Counted from the first letter of the stretch, positions 1 to 8,135 are shown. The stretch: 54,470 bases of DNA from Paenibacillus taiwanensis DSM 18679 (GCF_000425125.1 NZ_KE384308.1:1-54470), one strand, 5' to 3'. Numbers and translations: made by a program. The notes: generated from the sequence alone by a model not told the origin.

Positions 1-292
1 CGTTAGAACGCCTATATGGAGCTACAGTCTGCTGCTTAAATTCGCCATTACGATCTCTTGGAATGTTGAGTCGTAAGTCGCCATACTCCGTGTGAAGTGT
101 ACGCGTATATCCACCGTTACGCGAGTTTCCTGAGTTCACTCCAATGCGGTCATACTTCTCATAGTCAAGAAATGCAGTCAATTCGGTTTCTAATAAACGA
201 TTCATGGCTGCTTCTAGATGAGAACGAAAAACTTCAGTCACATCTTGCTTGGCGACTAGAGCTTGGACTAAATCTGATGTAAAATGATTCAT
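1..292 (-). CDS. IS256-family (mutator-type) transposase, N-terminal part, cut by window edge
   Basis: Transposase of an IS256-type insertion sequence, a DDE enzyme that cuts and joins the element ends. The minus-strand frame starts at an ATG (290-292) and stays open for 97 codons to the left edge, so the catalytic core is outside the window. The N-terminal part shows family features: MNHFTSDLVQALVAKQDVTE at the start, then the LTAFLDYEKYDR and SRNGGYTRTL segments and the motif LRLNIPRDRNGEF, typical of the region just before the first catalytic Asp. IS256 transposases are about 400 residues, so roughly a quarter is seen. A purine-rich AAGAGG-like stretch precedes the ATG. The outer IS end probably lies near 370-395, but I could not fix it without the other end. 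Confidence 0.85.
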   Translation of the reverse strand, partial: MNHFTSDLVQALVAKQDVTEVFRSHLEAAMNRLLETELTAFLDYEKYDRIGVNSGNSRNGGYTRTLHTEYGDLRLNIPRDRNGEFKQQTVAPYRRSN

Positions 293-399
293 AGGGAAGA
301 CCTCTTTTCTGTGAATTGTGTTGTGGTGACTTAATTTTACAAGAAAAGGTCTTCCTTTTTGCTATTTATCTATTTACACAAGATATTTTACGCTCTCAG

Positions 400-422
400 G
401 ATATGATGTGTCACATCATATC
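400..422. promoter_or_regulatory. 23-bp perfect palindrome, possible operator (copy 1)
   Basis: Two 11-bp arms (GATATGATGTG and CACATCATATC) surround one central T. The core ATGATGTGNCACATCAT occurs again at 7775-7791. The site lies just outside the IS256-type element. Length and symmetry suit a dimeric DNA-binding protein; a role in recombination is possible. Function is unknown. Confidence 0.4.
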
Positions 423-454
423 TTATTATTTTATTTAAAAAGAATAGGGTATAA

Positions 455-676
455 CAAGCCTATCAACAATGGTTACAAGTAGTGGGGCAAATCGCAAGTG
501 GGCATGAAAAATATGTTGAAACAAAACTTACTCAAGTTGGCCTGATTCAAAAAGAGTTCGAAGGCGGAATTGTAGAAGGTGAGGGCGTTGGAAAACCGGT
601 AATAAAACTAACTGAATTCGGTAAGAATCTGATCAATTACTTCAAGATTCTCGAGATTGATCAAATTCAGGAATAA
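455..676 (+). pseudogene. C-terminal remnant, possibly of a DUF4393/Abi-alpha-type protein
   Basis: The frame is open from just after a stop at 452-454 to a TAA at 674-676. The first possible start is a GTG at 482 with no convincing ribosome binding site. The protein has real-looking composition, with a helical start (QAYQQWLQVVGQIASGHEKY) and an ending KLTEFGKNLINYFKILEI. The pattern L-x2-GLI followed about 25 residues later by LTxFGxxxI resembles the C-terminal end of DUF4393 (Abi-alpha) proteins, but that is from memory and weak. It most likely lost its 5' part when the neighbouring insertion sequence arrived. It could instead be a short 65-residue gene. Confidence 0.3.
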
Positions 677-1191
677 TGCAGGCGGTTTGTTTTTGGATTA
701 TTCCCCGGGTTTGTCCATTAATTCATGAATATCATTTGGGCATGGTAGGTTGAATGAAGGAACGTGGAAGCGGAGACTCTTGAAGGATCAACGGAGTATG
801 TTTCTGCGCTTTCTTCCCCTTCATATATTTCATTTAGTTCCATTAGATACTAAAGACTAGTTGTCCTTTAACTAAGAAACATGACTAAATTCTAAGAAAA
901 CATGATATCTTTATTTGTGCGACCTAGAATGGAATGTAATTGGTGACACCATACACTACTTACTACAAGAAGCAAAAGAATGTGCTACCCAAATCAAATA
1001 TGTCCACTATAAAGTGAAATGATACAAAAAGTTGAACCAACAAGACACGATAGCTAAATAAAAACTAAAACGTGGCTGCTAGCATAGATCGGCAGCCATG
1101 TTGCGCTAACGGGCAGAATAGTTCGAATCTATAAATACGGTATTATATAGGTTATAACAAAGACTTAATTATCAGCAAGCGGGAGGATACT
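677..1191. other. Gap with no intact gene; short coding-like remnant and one hairpin
   Basis: There is no full gene. A plus-strand frame without a start codon, 906-1022 (38 codons and a stop, containing DLEWNVIGDTIHYLLQEAKE), looks like the tail of a lost gene. A stem TGGCTGC/GCAGCCA at 1073-1098 has no T-run after it, so it is a weak terminator at best. The remainder is A+T-rich with no pattern I recognise. Confidence 0.45.
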
Positions 1192-1974
1192 ATGATTAAA
1201 GATGACTGGTTTACGGTGCAATTTATTGATGAAAATACGTACGCAATTAGTGAATATGGACATTGGGAGAAGGTTCATTCATTTTTATTATTAGGAAGTA
1301 AGAGAGCAATTTTAATTGATACAGGGCTTGGTATAGATAATATTAAGAGGATAACAGACCAGTTGACCACTATGCCTATCGAGGTTATTACTACCCATGT
1401 GCATACTGACCATATCGGAAGTCACGCTGAATTTGCACGTATCTTTGTTCATAAAGGAGATGAAGACTGGTTAATCAATGGAATTAAAGGATTGACGATT
1501 GAACAGATTAGGAAAGACATAAGACGAGATATAACTATACCTACACCAGTAACATTTAATCCTGACACATACCGGCCATTTCAAGGAAAGCCGACAGGAA
1601 ATTTGAATGACGGCGATGTATTTGACTTAGGTAACAGAAGATTAATTATCTATCATACTCCAGGTCATTCTCCTGGGCATATTTCCGTTTTTGATGAAAC
1701 CAATGGTTATCTCTTCACAGGGGATTTGCTGTATGATGAAACGCCAGTATATGCATTTTATCCTTCAACAAACCCTGCTGATCTAGTAAAGTCATTAGAA
1801 AGAATTACTGGGATACCTAACGTTAAAATGGTATACGGTTCTCATAATACATTAGGATTAAAACCAGTAATATTAGAAGAAGTAAGAAATGCAGTTGAAT
1901 ATATGAGAGATAATGATCTCATCAAGTTCGGGACTGGAATTATTACCTTCAATGGTTTCAGCGTTCAGTTCTAA
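1192..1974 (+). CDS. MBL-fold metallo-hydrolase
   Basis: Metallo-beta-lactamase superfamily hydrolase of 260 residues, probably cytoplasmic. The zinc motif HxHxDH is THVHTDHIG with H69, H71, D73 and H74. The later ligands are present: TPGHSPGH for the third histidine, FTGDLL for the bridging aspartate and a late YGSHN histidine. The N-terminal ILIDTGLG strand-loop is standard. The start is supported by GGGAGGATACT before ATG. There is no signal peptide, so a secreted beta-lactamase is unlikely. Substrate cannot be read from sequence; the family includes glyoxalase II-like, quorum-quenching and arylsulfatase-like enzymes. It stands alone between remnants, in a region of DNA gain and loss. Confidence 0.88.
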   Translation: MIKDDWFTVQFIDENTYAISEYGHWEKVHSFLLLGSKRAILIDTGLGIDNIKRITDQLTTMPIEVITTHVHTDHIGSHAEFARIFVHKGDEDWLINGIKGLTIEQIRKDIRRDITIPTPVTFNPDTYRPFQGKPTGNLNDGDVFDLGNRRLIIYHTPGHSPGHISVFDETNGYLFTGDLLYDETPVYAFYPSTNPADLVKSLERITGIPNVKMVYGSHNTLGLKPVILEEVRNAVEYMRDNDLIKFGTGIITFNGFSVQF

Positions 1975-2030
1975 TGCGCAAAATGTTAAGCTAATGTGAA
2001 ACGCTAGTTCAACACGCCCTGCTAATTATT

Positions 2031-2083
2031 AAAACCTCTCCTTATAAGCAAACTAGATTTAATAGCTTCTATAGGGAGGTTTT
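2031..2083 (+). promoter_or_regulatory. Inverted repeat that could hide the ribosome binding site of the recombinase gene
   Basis: AAAACCTCTCC at 2031-2041 is complementary to the AGGGAGGTTTT stretch at 2073-2083, which holds the Shine-Dalgarno sequence for the start at 2087. The two arms are about 30 nt apart. Folded in mRNA, they would pair the ribosome binding site, a possible translational damper. With the gene now broken this is probably a relic. Confidence 0.35.
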
Positions 2084-2086
2084 GTT

Positions 2087-2930
2087 ATGAAATTAAATGA
2101 GCTGTGGAGGTTGTATGAAGCTGACAAGCGCATTCAAGGATTCAGTACGAGAACATTAAAAGCATACGCCCTTCAGCACAAAATGTTGATGCAAGAGCTT
2201 GGTAATCTCGATATCACAGAGGTAACGTTAACCATGCTGAAGGAGTACTTGGCAAAACAAGCTGATCGTTTGAAGCCAAGCAGCCTGGGTTATCGCATTC
2301 GGTTTGTTCGTTCTCTTTTCCGTTACGCTTATGAAGAGACGTATCTGACTTCAAATCCTTCTCTAAAATTAAGAGAACCTAAATTAGATAAGTGCATTCC
2401 AAAATTTTTGATTGAGGAAGACGTCATCTACTTAAAGATCTCTTGTCAGTCACTCAGGGAAAGAGCGCTGCTGGAGTTTCTGTACAGCACCGGCTGCCGT
2501 GTTGGAGAGATGGAAAAAAATTAACATCGATAATCTTAACTGGGAGAAATGTTCAGCAATTGTTAGTGGCAAGGGATCGAAGCAAAGAGAAGTTTATTTT
2601 ACGACAGAGTGCAAAGTATGGTTTAAGAAGTACCTGGCCAGCCGTGAGGACTCCTGCAAAGCCTTGTTTGTTACTGATACGCATCCAACAAAATGAATGG
2701 CCATACCTACGATTAGGTGAGCCTTAAAACGGCTTGCAGACCGGGGAGAAATTGAAGCGAACGTATACCCGCATCGCTTTCGGCATACTTATGCATGCCA
2801 GCTCCTTGATAACGGTGCCCCCTTAGATTTCATCCAAGGCATGCTCGGTCATGAGAAAGCATCGACCACTCAAATTTACGCACAGCTCCGCGGCGAACGT
2901 AGGAGAGAGCTTTATCGACGGTTCTTTTAA
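2087..2930 (+). pseudogene. Tyrosine recombinase (phage integrase/XerC-D family), decayed
   Basis: Site-specific DNA recombinase of about 280 residues when repaired. The N-terminal SAM-like core-binding part reads cleanly (RLYEADKRIQGFSTRTLKAY). The catalytic part begins with LLEFLYSTGCRVGE, the first Arg box. At 2514-2520 a run of seven A adds one base and sends the frame to a stop at 2522-2524. The next frame continues with VSGKGSKQREVYF, then carries two in-frame TGA codons (2694-2696 and about 2718-2720) before the intact C-terminal boxes PHRFRHTYACQLL, MLGHEKASTTQIYAQ and a closing TAA. R, H-x-x-R and the Tyr nucleophile (TTQIYA) are therefore all encoded, but across one frameshift and two stops. 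GGGAGG precedes the ATG. It is non-functional unless the sequence is wrong at three places. Confidence 0.88.
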
Positions 2931-3298
2931 GTGTTCATGGCGGCGGATCCCATTTAGAATTCCGCCGCTGTTCAACTAAAGGGCAGATTTGTTTAGAAAC
3001 TGATTGTATTTATCTATACCTAATGCTAATCTTAACATTAGAGATGCAAACAAAGGAGCATAAACCTTATCATGTGGATTATTCTGTAAAGATTAACAAT
3101 TCGAAAGGATGCCTGTAATAGTGACTACACTATTTTATTAGGCGTGCTTTTCTTTAATCTTACAGGATATGCAGGGAAAGGTGTATCATAAACCCATGCT
3201 GCGGATACCTGATGGTATCCGCTTTTATTCGTGGGAAACCGCGTCTCTATTGATTCTTACCTGCTTATCCTCCTACTAGCGAATGGAGGAGCTTTATT
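2931..3298. other. Gap with hairpins, no gene
   Basis: An 8-bp stem GCGGCGGA/TCCGCCGC at 2940-2968 follows the recombinase stop and lacks a T-run. A short start-less frame ending near 3191 encodes TILLGVLFFNLTGYAGKGVS, which may be the tail of a lost membrane protein. A good terminator at 3201-3228 is listed separately. Confidence 0.4.
3201..3228 (+). terminator. Rho-independent terminator
   Basis: Perfect 9-bp stem GCGGATACC/GGTATCCGC with loop TGAT, followed by TTTTATT. It ends whatever is transcribed rightward before the kinase-like gene and insulates that gene, which starts 70 bases later. Confidence 0.75.
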
Positions 3299-4156
3299 AT
3301 GAGATCGAAGAAGTTAGTTTTGATTGAGGGAATTCCAGGATGTGGGAAAACAACAACTACTCAACTCGTTCATGAAATTCTTACGGAAATGAACATTACA
3401 TCCCAGCTGTTTTTAGAAGGAAATCTGGAACATCCTGCTGATTATGATGGAGTCGCTTTCTTTAAGAAAGATGAATGCGATGAATTATTGAGTACCCATG
3501 AAAAGTTTAAAGATTTGTTGAGTAATCTCATGATTAAACAAGGTAACGATTACTTCCTAGAATATCGGAAAATAAAAAATGAATACGGGTCAGATTTTCC
3601 AGATGAATTGCTTCATACAGTTTTCAAACATGATATTTATGAATTGTCGCTAGATCAAAACAGGAAACTGATAACAGAACGATGGAAGAAGTTTGCGGAT
3701 CGAGCTTTGAATGGCACAGACACCTTTGTTTTTGATGGTTGTTTTATACAAAACCCTGTAACCATAGGGATGATTAAATATGATGCGAAGAAGGAAGACG
3801 TTATAGGTTACGTTTATGAACTGGCAACAATTGTGGAGCGACTGAATCCCTTGTTGATTTACGTAGATCAGAACGATCTTGATCATTCTTTCAGAAAAGC
3901 TGTAAAGGAAAGACCTAAGGAATGGTCTGAGGGATTTATTGAATATTATACGAACCAAGGGTATGGTAAAAAACAAAATTACAAAGGGTTAGAAGGAACG
4001 CTGCAGGTTCTTAAAGCAAGAGGGGAACTAGAAGAAGAAATTTTTAAAGGCTTAAACATAAACAAGATAAAAGTTGATAACTCTTCTTATAATAAAAACG
4101 ATTATAAACAAGATTTAGAGGGCATTTTATCACAATATTTCAAACAAACAAACTAA
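3299..4156 (+). CDS. P-loop NTPase, nucleotide/nucleoside-kinase-like
   Basis: The 285-residue protein opens with a Walker A loop, IEGIPGCGKTTTTQL (G11 to T18), right after the first beta-strand, as in deoxynucleoside and thymidylate kinases. A second strand with acidic end, DTFVFDGCFIQNP, is in the position of the family's DR(Y/F) or Walker B region, and LLIYVDQND is a further core strand. The C-terminal half is charged and helical. It probably phosphorylates a small molecule in the cytoplasm, but the substrate is unknown. GGAGGAGCTTTATT precedes the ATG, so the start is secure. It is single-gene, between a terminator and the duplicated NUDIX fragment. Antibiotic-modifying kinases of the chloramphenicol-phosphotransferase type are an alternative I cannot exclude. 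Confidence 0.7.
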   Translation: MRSKKLVLIEGIPGCGKTTTTQLVHEILTEMNITSQLFLEGNLEHPADYDGVAFFKKDECDELLSTHEKFKDLLSNLMIKQGNDYFLEYRKIKNEYGSDFPDELLHTVFKHDIYELSLDQNRKLITERWKKFADRALNGTDTFVFDGCFIQNPVTIGMIKYDAKKEDVIGYVYELATIVERLNPLLIYVDQNDLDHSFRKAVKERPKEWSEGFIEYYTNQGYGKKQNYKGLEGTLQVLKARGELEEEIFKGLNINKIKVDNSSYNKNDYKQDLEGILSQYFKQTN

Positions 4157-4243
4157 CGAGAAAATTAGATTCTAATGCTTGCAGGCTGAAAAAGATGAAA
4201 GTCTATTAAGCTAACGGTACACGATAGTTGAATAATGGTATAT

Positions 4244-4415
4244 ACAAAAGATATATCTTAATCAAAAGAGCACCTCAACTACAATTGGTTATGTTTTGAA
4301 GAGGCGGTAACGCTTTGGGAATGGGATAGTAATAAAACGGCGTCATAGGAATTGAACAAAGAAAAAGTTTGTGAAAGATTAGCTAAAGAAGGCTCATTTA
4401 ATTGATCAATCTATT
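4244..4415 (+). repeat. 172-bp direct repeat, copy A: displaced NUDIX gene tail
   Basis: It is the same length as 7449-7620 and differs at about four bases by eye, with no indels. It holds the coding sense of a NUDIX C-terminus (NYNWLCFEEAVTLWEWDSNK) including the same internal stop codons, so the copy was made after the gene had already decayed. Nothing of the NUDIX catalytic part lies next to this copy. The two copies flank the collagen-like gene and the IS3-type element. Confidence 0.85.
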
Positions 4416-4438
4416 AATAAACGTTTATAAATGATTAT

Positions 4439-4486
4439 AAAAAACGCTTAGAATATAAAAAATAACGTTTTTTATATTCTAAGCGT
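4439..4486 (-). terminator. Rho-independent terminator of the collagen-like gene
   Basis: Perfect 19-bp stem (arms 4444-4462 and 4468-4486) with loop TAACG. On the minus strand it is followed by a run of T at 4443-4439. It lies 80 bases after the stop of the gene ending at 4567. Confidence 0.85.
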
Positions 4487-4566
4487 ATATTTTCGTTAAA
4501 ATGTGAGTGGTACCCCTATTATTTTCATCATTCTACTCATATTACACTCCAATCTATCAAAATCTG

Positions 4567-5655
4567 TTATGCTAGTTTTACTACCTGAACAGTTGCTCCA
4601 TTTATAGTTTTACTTTCGGTAGAAAGGTTGTTTAATGTTAGTACATTCGGTCCTGCTCCTGTATTTATTACTGCGCCTGCAGATACTGAAAATTGAGCGT
4701 TTGCAGGTAAACTACCTGCTCCTGAGAAACTACTTCCCGATCCTGGTACTAAAATTCCATTCAAATCAAAAGCTAACTGTCCTGCTCCAGTTCCCACTGA
4801 AACATCAGCTTGATAAGAAATATAATAAGTCTGATTTGGTGCTAACATGATATCTGTGGAACCTGGAGTATGCGTAATCGCTGTTCCATTAATAACATCG
4901 TTGCTAATTAAAGGGACATTTGCTCCGCTAGCAACAGTTACAACCATACCAATATTACTTATGCTAGCATTATTAGCTGTAATTAATGGACCGGTTGCTC
5001 CCGTAGCTCCTGTAGCTCCACTTGGACCGGTTGCTCCCGTAGCTCCTGTAGCTCCACTTGGACCGGTTGCTCCCGTAGCTCCTGTAGCTCCACTTGGACC
5101 GGTTGCTCCCGTAGCTCCTGTAGCTCCACTTGGACCGGTTGCTCCCGTAGCTCCTGTAGCCCCACTTGGACCGGTTGCTCCCGTAGCTCCTGTAGCTCCA
5201 CTTGGACCGGTTGCTCCCGTAGCTCCTATAGCCCCACTTGGACCAGTTACTCCCGTAGCTCCTATAGCCCCACTTGGACCAGTTGCTCCCGTAGCTCCTG
5301 TAGGACCCACTGGTCCTCCAGCAGGTCCGGTAGCACCAGTAACACCTGTTGGGCCTGTTAAAGAGGGGGCAGCTAAGATGTTCTCCAATTTAGATTGGAG
5401 AAGCATTTCTTTCTTAATTAATTCCTGCATGGTACTTTTTACACTTGTATCAACAGCGAGCAAATCGCTGATGGTTGCTGGAATAGTGAGTCCTGGCAGC
5501 GTACCGACGGCGTATTGGATTTTTTCAGCTTCGGCATTAATAACGTGACCCAGTCCTAGCTCTTCGATAGCAATCGATGCCAACAAGAGATTTAAGGCAT
5601 CATCTCTAGAAATAGAAATGCTAGGCGTAATATTAGGAATATTAGCTTGTGTCAA
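4567..5655 (-). CDS. BclA-like collagen-repeat exosporium (spore-surface) protein
   Basis: A 362-residue protein that should form the hair-like nap of the spore outer layer. Residues 1 to about 95 are a helical N-terminal domain ([20 protein letters not shown]) of the kind that anchors such proteins to the basal layer. About 100-225 is Gly-X-Y collagen sequence rich in GAT and GPS triplets, which should trimerise and be glycosylated on Thr. The last 135 residues form a beta-rich, TNF/C1q-like head ([14 protein letters not shown] to the C-terminus). The start is TTG at 5655, with GAAAGGATG ahead of it; no ATG fits better. A sigma-K-like promoter lies upstream at 5696-5722 and a strong terminator follows, so it is a single-gene unit made late in the mother cell. 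The 36-bp coding repeats are nearly identical and prone to length change. Confidence 0.9.
   Translation of the reverse strand: MTQANIPNITPSISISRDDALNLLLASIAIEELGLGHVINAEAEKIQYAVGTLPGLTIPATISDLLAVDTSVKSTMQELIKKEMLLQSKLENILAAPSLTGPTGVTGATGPAGGPVGPTGATGATGPSGAIGATGVTGPSGAIGATGATGPSGATGATGATGPSGATGATGATGPSGATGATGATGPSGATGATGATGPSGATGATGATGPSGATGATGATGPLITANNASISNIGMVVTVASGANVPLISNDVINGTAITHTPGSTDIMLAPNQTYYISYQADVSVGTGAGQLAFDLNGILVPGSGSSFSGAGSLPANAQFSVSAGAVINTGAGPNVLTLNNLSTESKTINGATVQVVKLA
4988..5275 (-). repeat. Eight tandem 36-bp units coding for the collagen region
   Basis: Each unit encodes twelve residues ([12 protein letters not shown] or a variant). Six are the same at the protein level and two, next to the N-terminal side, carry Ile or Val changes. 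Near-identity at the DNA level suggests recent expansion by slippage or recombination. Confidence 0.9.
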
Positions 5656-5695
5656 GTTTAATCATCCTTTCGATACTCTATTTGGTGTTACTATA

Positions 5696-5722
5696 TATCT
5701 TATGTCTTTTGCATTTTAAAGT
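5696..5722 (-). promoter_or_regulatory. Sigma-K-like promoter for the collagen-like gene
   Basis: On the minus strand AC is followed after 16 bases by CATAAGATA, fitting the late mother-cell consensus AC-N16-CATAnnnTA. The -10 lies about 40 bases before the TTG start. It fits the expected expression of a spore-surface protein, but the -35 of this sigma factor is very short, so chance matches occur. Confidence 0.5.
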
Positions 5723-6005
5723 TCGGGCTAAATGAATGATCTATAATTTTGAACTCTTGCTTTCCATAATAGATTAGAACTAGGGTGCACGGAACCGTTT
5801 CCAATAGGGCATATGATTCAAGGTGCAATGGACGTGCCTTAGAAAGTTATCATGTATCATATATGTGGTCAGTTATTTCGGGGGGATAGAATTGGTCTAG
5901 GTGAGTATTTTTCTCAGAATAGATTGAGTTTGATCGTCCAAGTGCTCGTGCTACCACTCCTCACGCTTAGGACTCTAGGATCGATGTGAATCGGCTACAC
6001 TTAGT
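5723..6005. other. Gap before the IS3-type element
   Basis: No gene. A short plus-strand stretch at 5924-5990 reads (L)SLIVQVLVLPLLT, which resembles the first strand of NUDIX proteins and could be the missing N-terminus of the NUDIX gene found on the other side of the IS. The match is short and may be chance. Confidence 0.3.
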
Positions 6006-6064
6006 TGGACATAAAAAATAAGGGCTAGTAGAATAAGAGCAAGATGACAAGGAGTGGATCTACT

Positions 6065-6346
6065 ATGCCAAGACAAAGACGTACATTTACTTCCGGATTT
6101 AAAAAACAGATGGTTCAATTATTCGAGAATGGAAAACCTAGAGCTGCTATTGTAGAAGAGTATGAACTGAGTGCTTCCGAATTAGATCGTTGGATTAAGC
6201 AATACCAACAGTCCGGATCTTTCTCAGAGAAAGATACTCGTTCTGCAGAAGATAATGAACTTATTAAATTACGAAAAGAGAACGAACGTCTTAAAATGGA
6301 AGTAGACATTTTAAAGCAAGCAGCGCTGATCATGGGACGAAAGTAA
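6065..6346 (+). CDS. IS3-family transposase OrfA
   Basis: DNA-binding half of an IS3-type transposase, 93 residues from this start. A helix-turn-helix (FTSGFKKQMVQLFENGKPRA then SASELDRWIKQYQQ) is followed by a leucine-zipper-like coiled coil (NELIKLRKENERLKMEVDIL) used for dimer formation, and it ends in the usual LKQAALIMGRK. AAGGAG lies a little upstream of ATG 6065; a second ATG at 6044 has a poorer ribosome site. OrfA of this family can act as a repressor of transposition and here is intact, unlike orfB. Confidence 0.85.
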   Translation: MPRQRRTFTSGFKKQMVQLFENGKPRAAIVEEYELSASELDRWIKQYQQSGSFSEKDTRSAEDNELIKLRKENERLKMEVDILKQAALIMGRK

Positions 6347-6348
6347 GT

Positions 6349-7172
6349 GTCATCAAGCGAAATCGTGACAAATACTCGGTATCAGCAATGTGTGACGTCC
6401 TGAAAATATCGAAAAGTACATTTTATTACGAAGCCAAGCAGCGAAAAGCCGAGGACGATGTGACTTAGCCAATTATAAATATCTTTAAAAAGAATCGTAG
6501 TGTGTACGGAACAAGAAAGATAAAGTCCAAACTGAGCGAGCAAGGATTAACGGAATCCAGGCGTCGAAATGCTCGCATCATGAAGGAACAAGGATTAGTA
6601 TCTACTTACAAAGTGACACAGTATAAACCACATAAACCGGCTTGTAACGAATCCAAGCAAGCTAATGAGTAAACCGTCAATTCCAGCAATCAGAGGCTAA
6701 ACGGGTCGTTGTAAGCGATCTAACGTATGTAAAAGTTAGAAACAGATGGCATTACATCTGTGTATTTGTCGACCTGTTTAATCGAGAGATTATTGGATCT
6801 AGCGCTGGTCCTAACAAGGACGCAACTCTAGTCGCTCGTGCCTTCGCCTCTGTAGAAGGGGATCTCCGACAAATCCAGTTATTTCATACCGACCGTGGCA
6901 GTGAGTTCAAGAACAAACTGATTGATGAGACACTAGCGACATTCCAGATTGGTCGCTCACTAAGCATGAAGGGCTGCCCTTATGATAACGCAGTGGCCGA
7001 AGCTACATTTAAAATCATGGAGACTGAGTTTATTCATCAGATGCATTTCAAGAATTTACACCATCTCAAGTTAGAGTTACGTGATTACGTACAGTGGTAT
7101 AACAAACATCGTATTCATGGAACCTTAGGTTACATGAGCCCAGTAAACTACAGAAGGTTAGCCCTTAAATAA
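6349..7172 (+). pseudogene. IS3-family transposase OrfB (rve/DDE integrase core), broken
   Basis: The catalytic half. The first part (YSVSAMCDVLKISKSTFYYE, then YGTRKIKSKLSEQGL) is interrupted by TAG at 6466-6468. A frameshift near 6669, after NESKQANE, moves the frame; the rest is clean to the end and holds the DDE residues: VVVSDLTYVKV (first D), FHTDRGSEF (second D) and NAVAEATFKIMETEF (E). The C-terminal HRIHGTLGYMSPVNY is the family signature. In active elements OrfA and OrfB are joined by a -1 ribosomal frameshift near this boundary. Confidence 0.88.
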
Positions 7173-7196
7173 GTTGTTTGATTTTGTGTTGACAGT

Positions 7197-7610
7197 CCAG
7201 AATATGCAATTTTTCAGAGAAGTGATTATGGATATTGGAAGGGATTGGCTGGTGGTGGAGAGGAGGGTGAGACTCCTATTGAATCAGTTGAACGAGAAGC
7301 ATTTGAAGAGGCTGGTATTAAAAGAGATTATCCATATATTGAATTAGATTCTATGTCTTCACTACCAGTAGAAGATGTAGTTGGGAACTTCCTTTGGGGA
7401 GAAGACGTTTATGTATTAAAAGAATTTTCTTTTGGTATTAAAGTTCCTACAAAAGATATATCTTAATCAAAAGAGCACCTCAACTACAATTGGTTATGTT
7501 TTGAAGAGGCAGTAACGCTTTGGGAATGGGATAGTAATAAAACGGCGATATAGGAATTGAACAAAGAAAAAGCTTGTGAAAGATTAGCTAAAGAAGGCTC
7601 ATTTAATTGA
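7197..7610 (+). pseudogene. NUDIX hydrolase, 5' end lost and two internal stops
   Basis: Would hydrolyse a nucleoside diphosphate linked to another group. The frame enters directly from the right end of the IS3-type element with PEYAIFQRSDYGYWKGLAGG and holds a full NUDIX box, G-x5-E-x7-REAFEEAGI. It is stopped by TAA at 7464-7466, yet the same frame continues with NYNWLCFEEAVTLWEWDSNK, the normal C-terminal strand and helix, with a TAG a little later and the natural end at 7608-7610. About 20 N-terminal residues are missing, probably separated by the IS. The catalytic residues are intact but no start remains. Confidence 0.82.
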
Positions 7611-7620
7611 TCAATCTATT
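7449..7620 (+). repeat. 172-bp direct repeat, copy B (in place in the NUDIX pseudogene)
   Basis: Partner of 4244-4415, in the same orientation. This copy is continuous with the rest of the NUDIX frame, so it is the likely parent. Recombination between the copies would delete or duplicate the 3.2 kb between them. Confidence 0.85.
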
Positions 7621-7774
7621 TTATAAAAATCTCATACTTAGTTAAAAGATTAACTTCATTTTGATCAATCTTTTCTCAAAAATGGAGTTTTTGTATTGGT
7701 GATAAATAAATGGTGAAGGGAATTTTTTAATCAATCTTTATTCTAAAGCTACAACAACTAGTTTTTTGTAGGAG

Positions 7775-7791
7775 ATGATGTGACACATCAT
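7775..7791. promoter_or_regulatory. Palindrome ATGATGTGACACATCAT, possible operator (copy 2)
   Basis: Eight-base arms around a central A, identical in the arms to the core of the site at 400-422. It is followed by a short stem AACCCTT/AAGGGTT at 7797-7817. Neither neighbour is a clear target gene. Confidence 0.4.
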
Positions 7792-7821
7792 ATAAGAACC
7801 CTTGATACATAAGGGTTGATA

Positions 7822-8019
7822 TCATTTTATAGATATATGTACAAAATACGGGTTTTGTGAAACAGTGTATTCATTAAACAGCAAACTCATCAGATTGACC
7901 TCATATATTTTGTCTGCCCCGTTGGTAAATCTATTTTGTTCGAGTCTCGACTTTACGTGTTTGATTTTTTGTTCCACGCTCCTTTCATCGATGTTCCGAT
8001 AACAAAATTGTTCAAGCAC
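7822..8019 (-). CDS. Small hypothetical protein, doubtful
   Basis: A 65-codon frame from a GTG start with no good ribosome binding site. The sequence (VKSRLEQNRFTNGADKIYEV, then LLFNEYTVSQNPYFVHISIK) has plausible composition but no family I recognise. A 7-bp stem (7797-7817) just after the stop could end transcription. It may be the tail of a lost gene. A 15-base string containing its AAAGGAGCGTG stretch (7975-7989) recurs at 8611-8625. Confidence 0.25.
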   Translation of the reverse strand: MLEQFCYRNIDERSVEQKIKHVKSRLEQNRFTNGADKIYEVNLMSLLFNEYTVSQNPYFVHISIK

Positions 8020-8097
8020 CTAATTAGTTATGTAACGTTATGAATTGCAAAAACATTAAAGTTCTGTGTGATGTCAAAAAATATTTAGTAGTTATTT

Positions 8098-8124
8098 AAA
8101 AGGCTGCCGATTTCTCGACAGCCT
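8098..8124 (-). terminator. Rho-independent terminator of the GNAT gene
   Basis: Nine-bp stem (AGGCTGTCG/CGGCAGCCT on the minus strand, one G-U pair) with loop AGAAAT, then TTTT. It lies 12 bases after the stop codon at 8136. Confidence 0.75.
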
Positions 8125-8135
8125 AGACAGATGGA

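Larger units (their letters stand above)
6006..7199 (+). mobile_element. IS3-family insertion sequence, decayed
   Basis: About 1.2 kb with an orfA and an orfB homologue in the usual order. TGGAC at 6006-6010 and GTCCA at 7195-7199 match as outermost inverted bases, and the right end GTTGACAGTCCA is typical of the IS150-like group. The inner parts of the terminal repeats agree poorly and I see no target duplication, so the exact ends are uncertain. orfB carries a stop and a frameshift, so the copy cannot move by itself. Confidence 0.75.

Noticed and set aside
400..422. PlcR box or CRP/FNR-type site at the palindrome
   Set aside because: The spacing between conserved halves does not fit either consensus, so no named regulator is assigned.
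2443..2727. Alternative 94-codon frame inside the recombinase
   Set aside because: It is another frame of the broken recombinase, whose family motifs are in the frames described.
4988..5275. 36-bp tandem repeats as a CRISPR array
   Set aside because: The units are contiguous with no spacers and code in frame for Gly-X-Y collagen sequence.
4847..5548. Long plus-strand frame rich in [11 protein letters not shown]
   Set aside because: It is the antisense shadow of the collagen repeats; no ribosome site, and the minus strand has the recognised protein, promoter and terminator.
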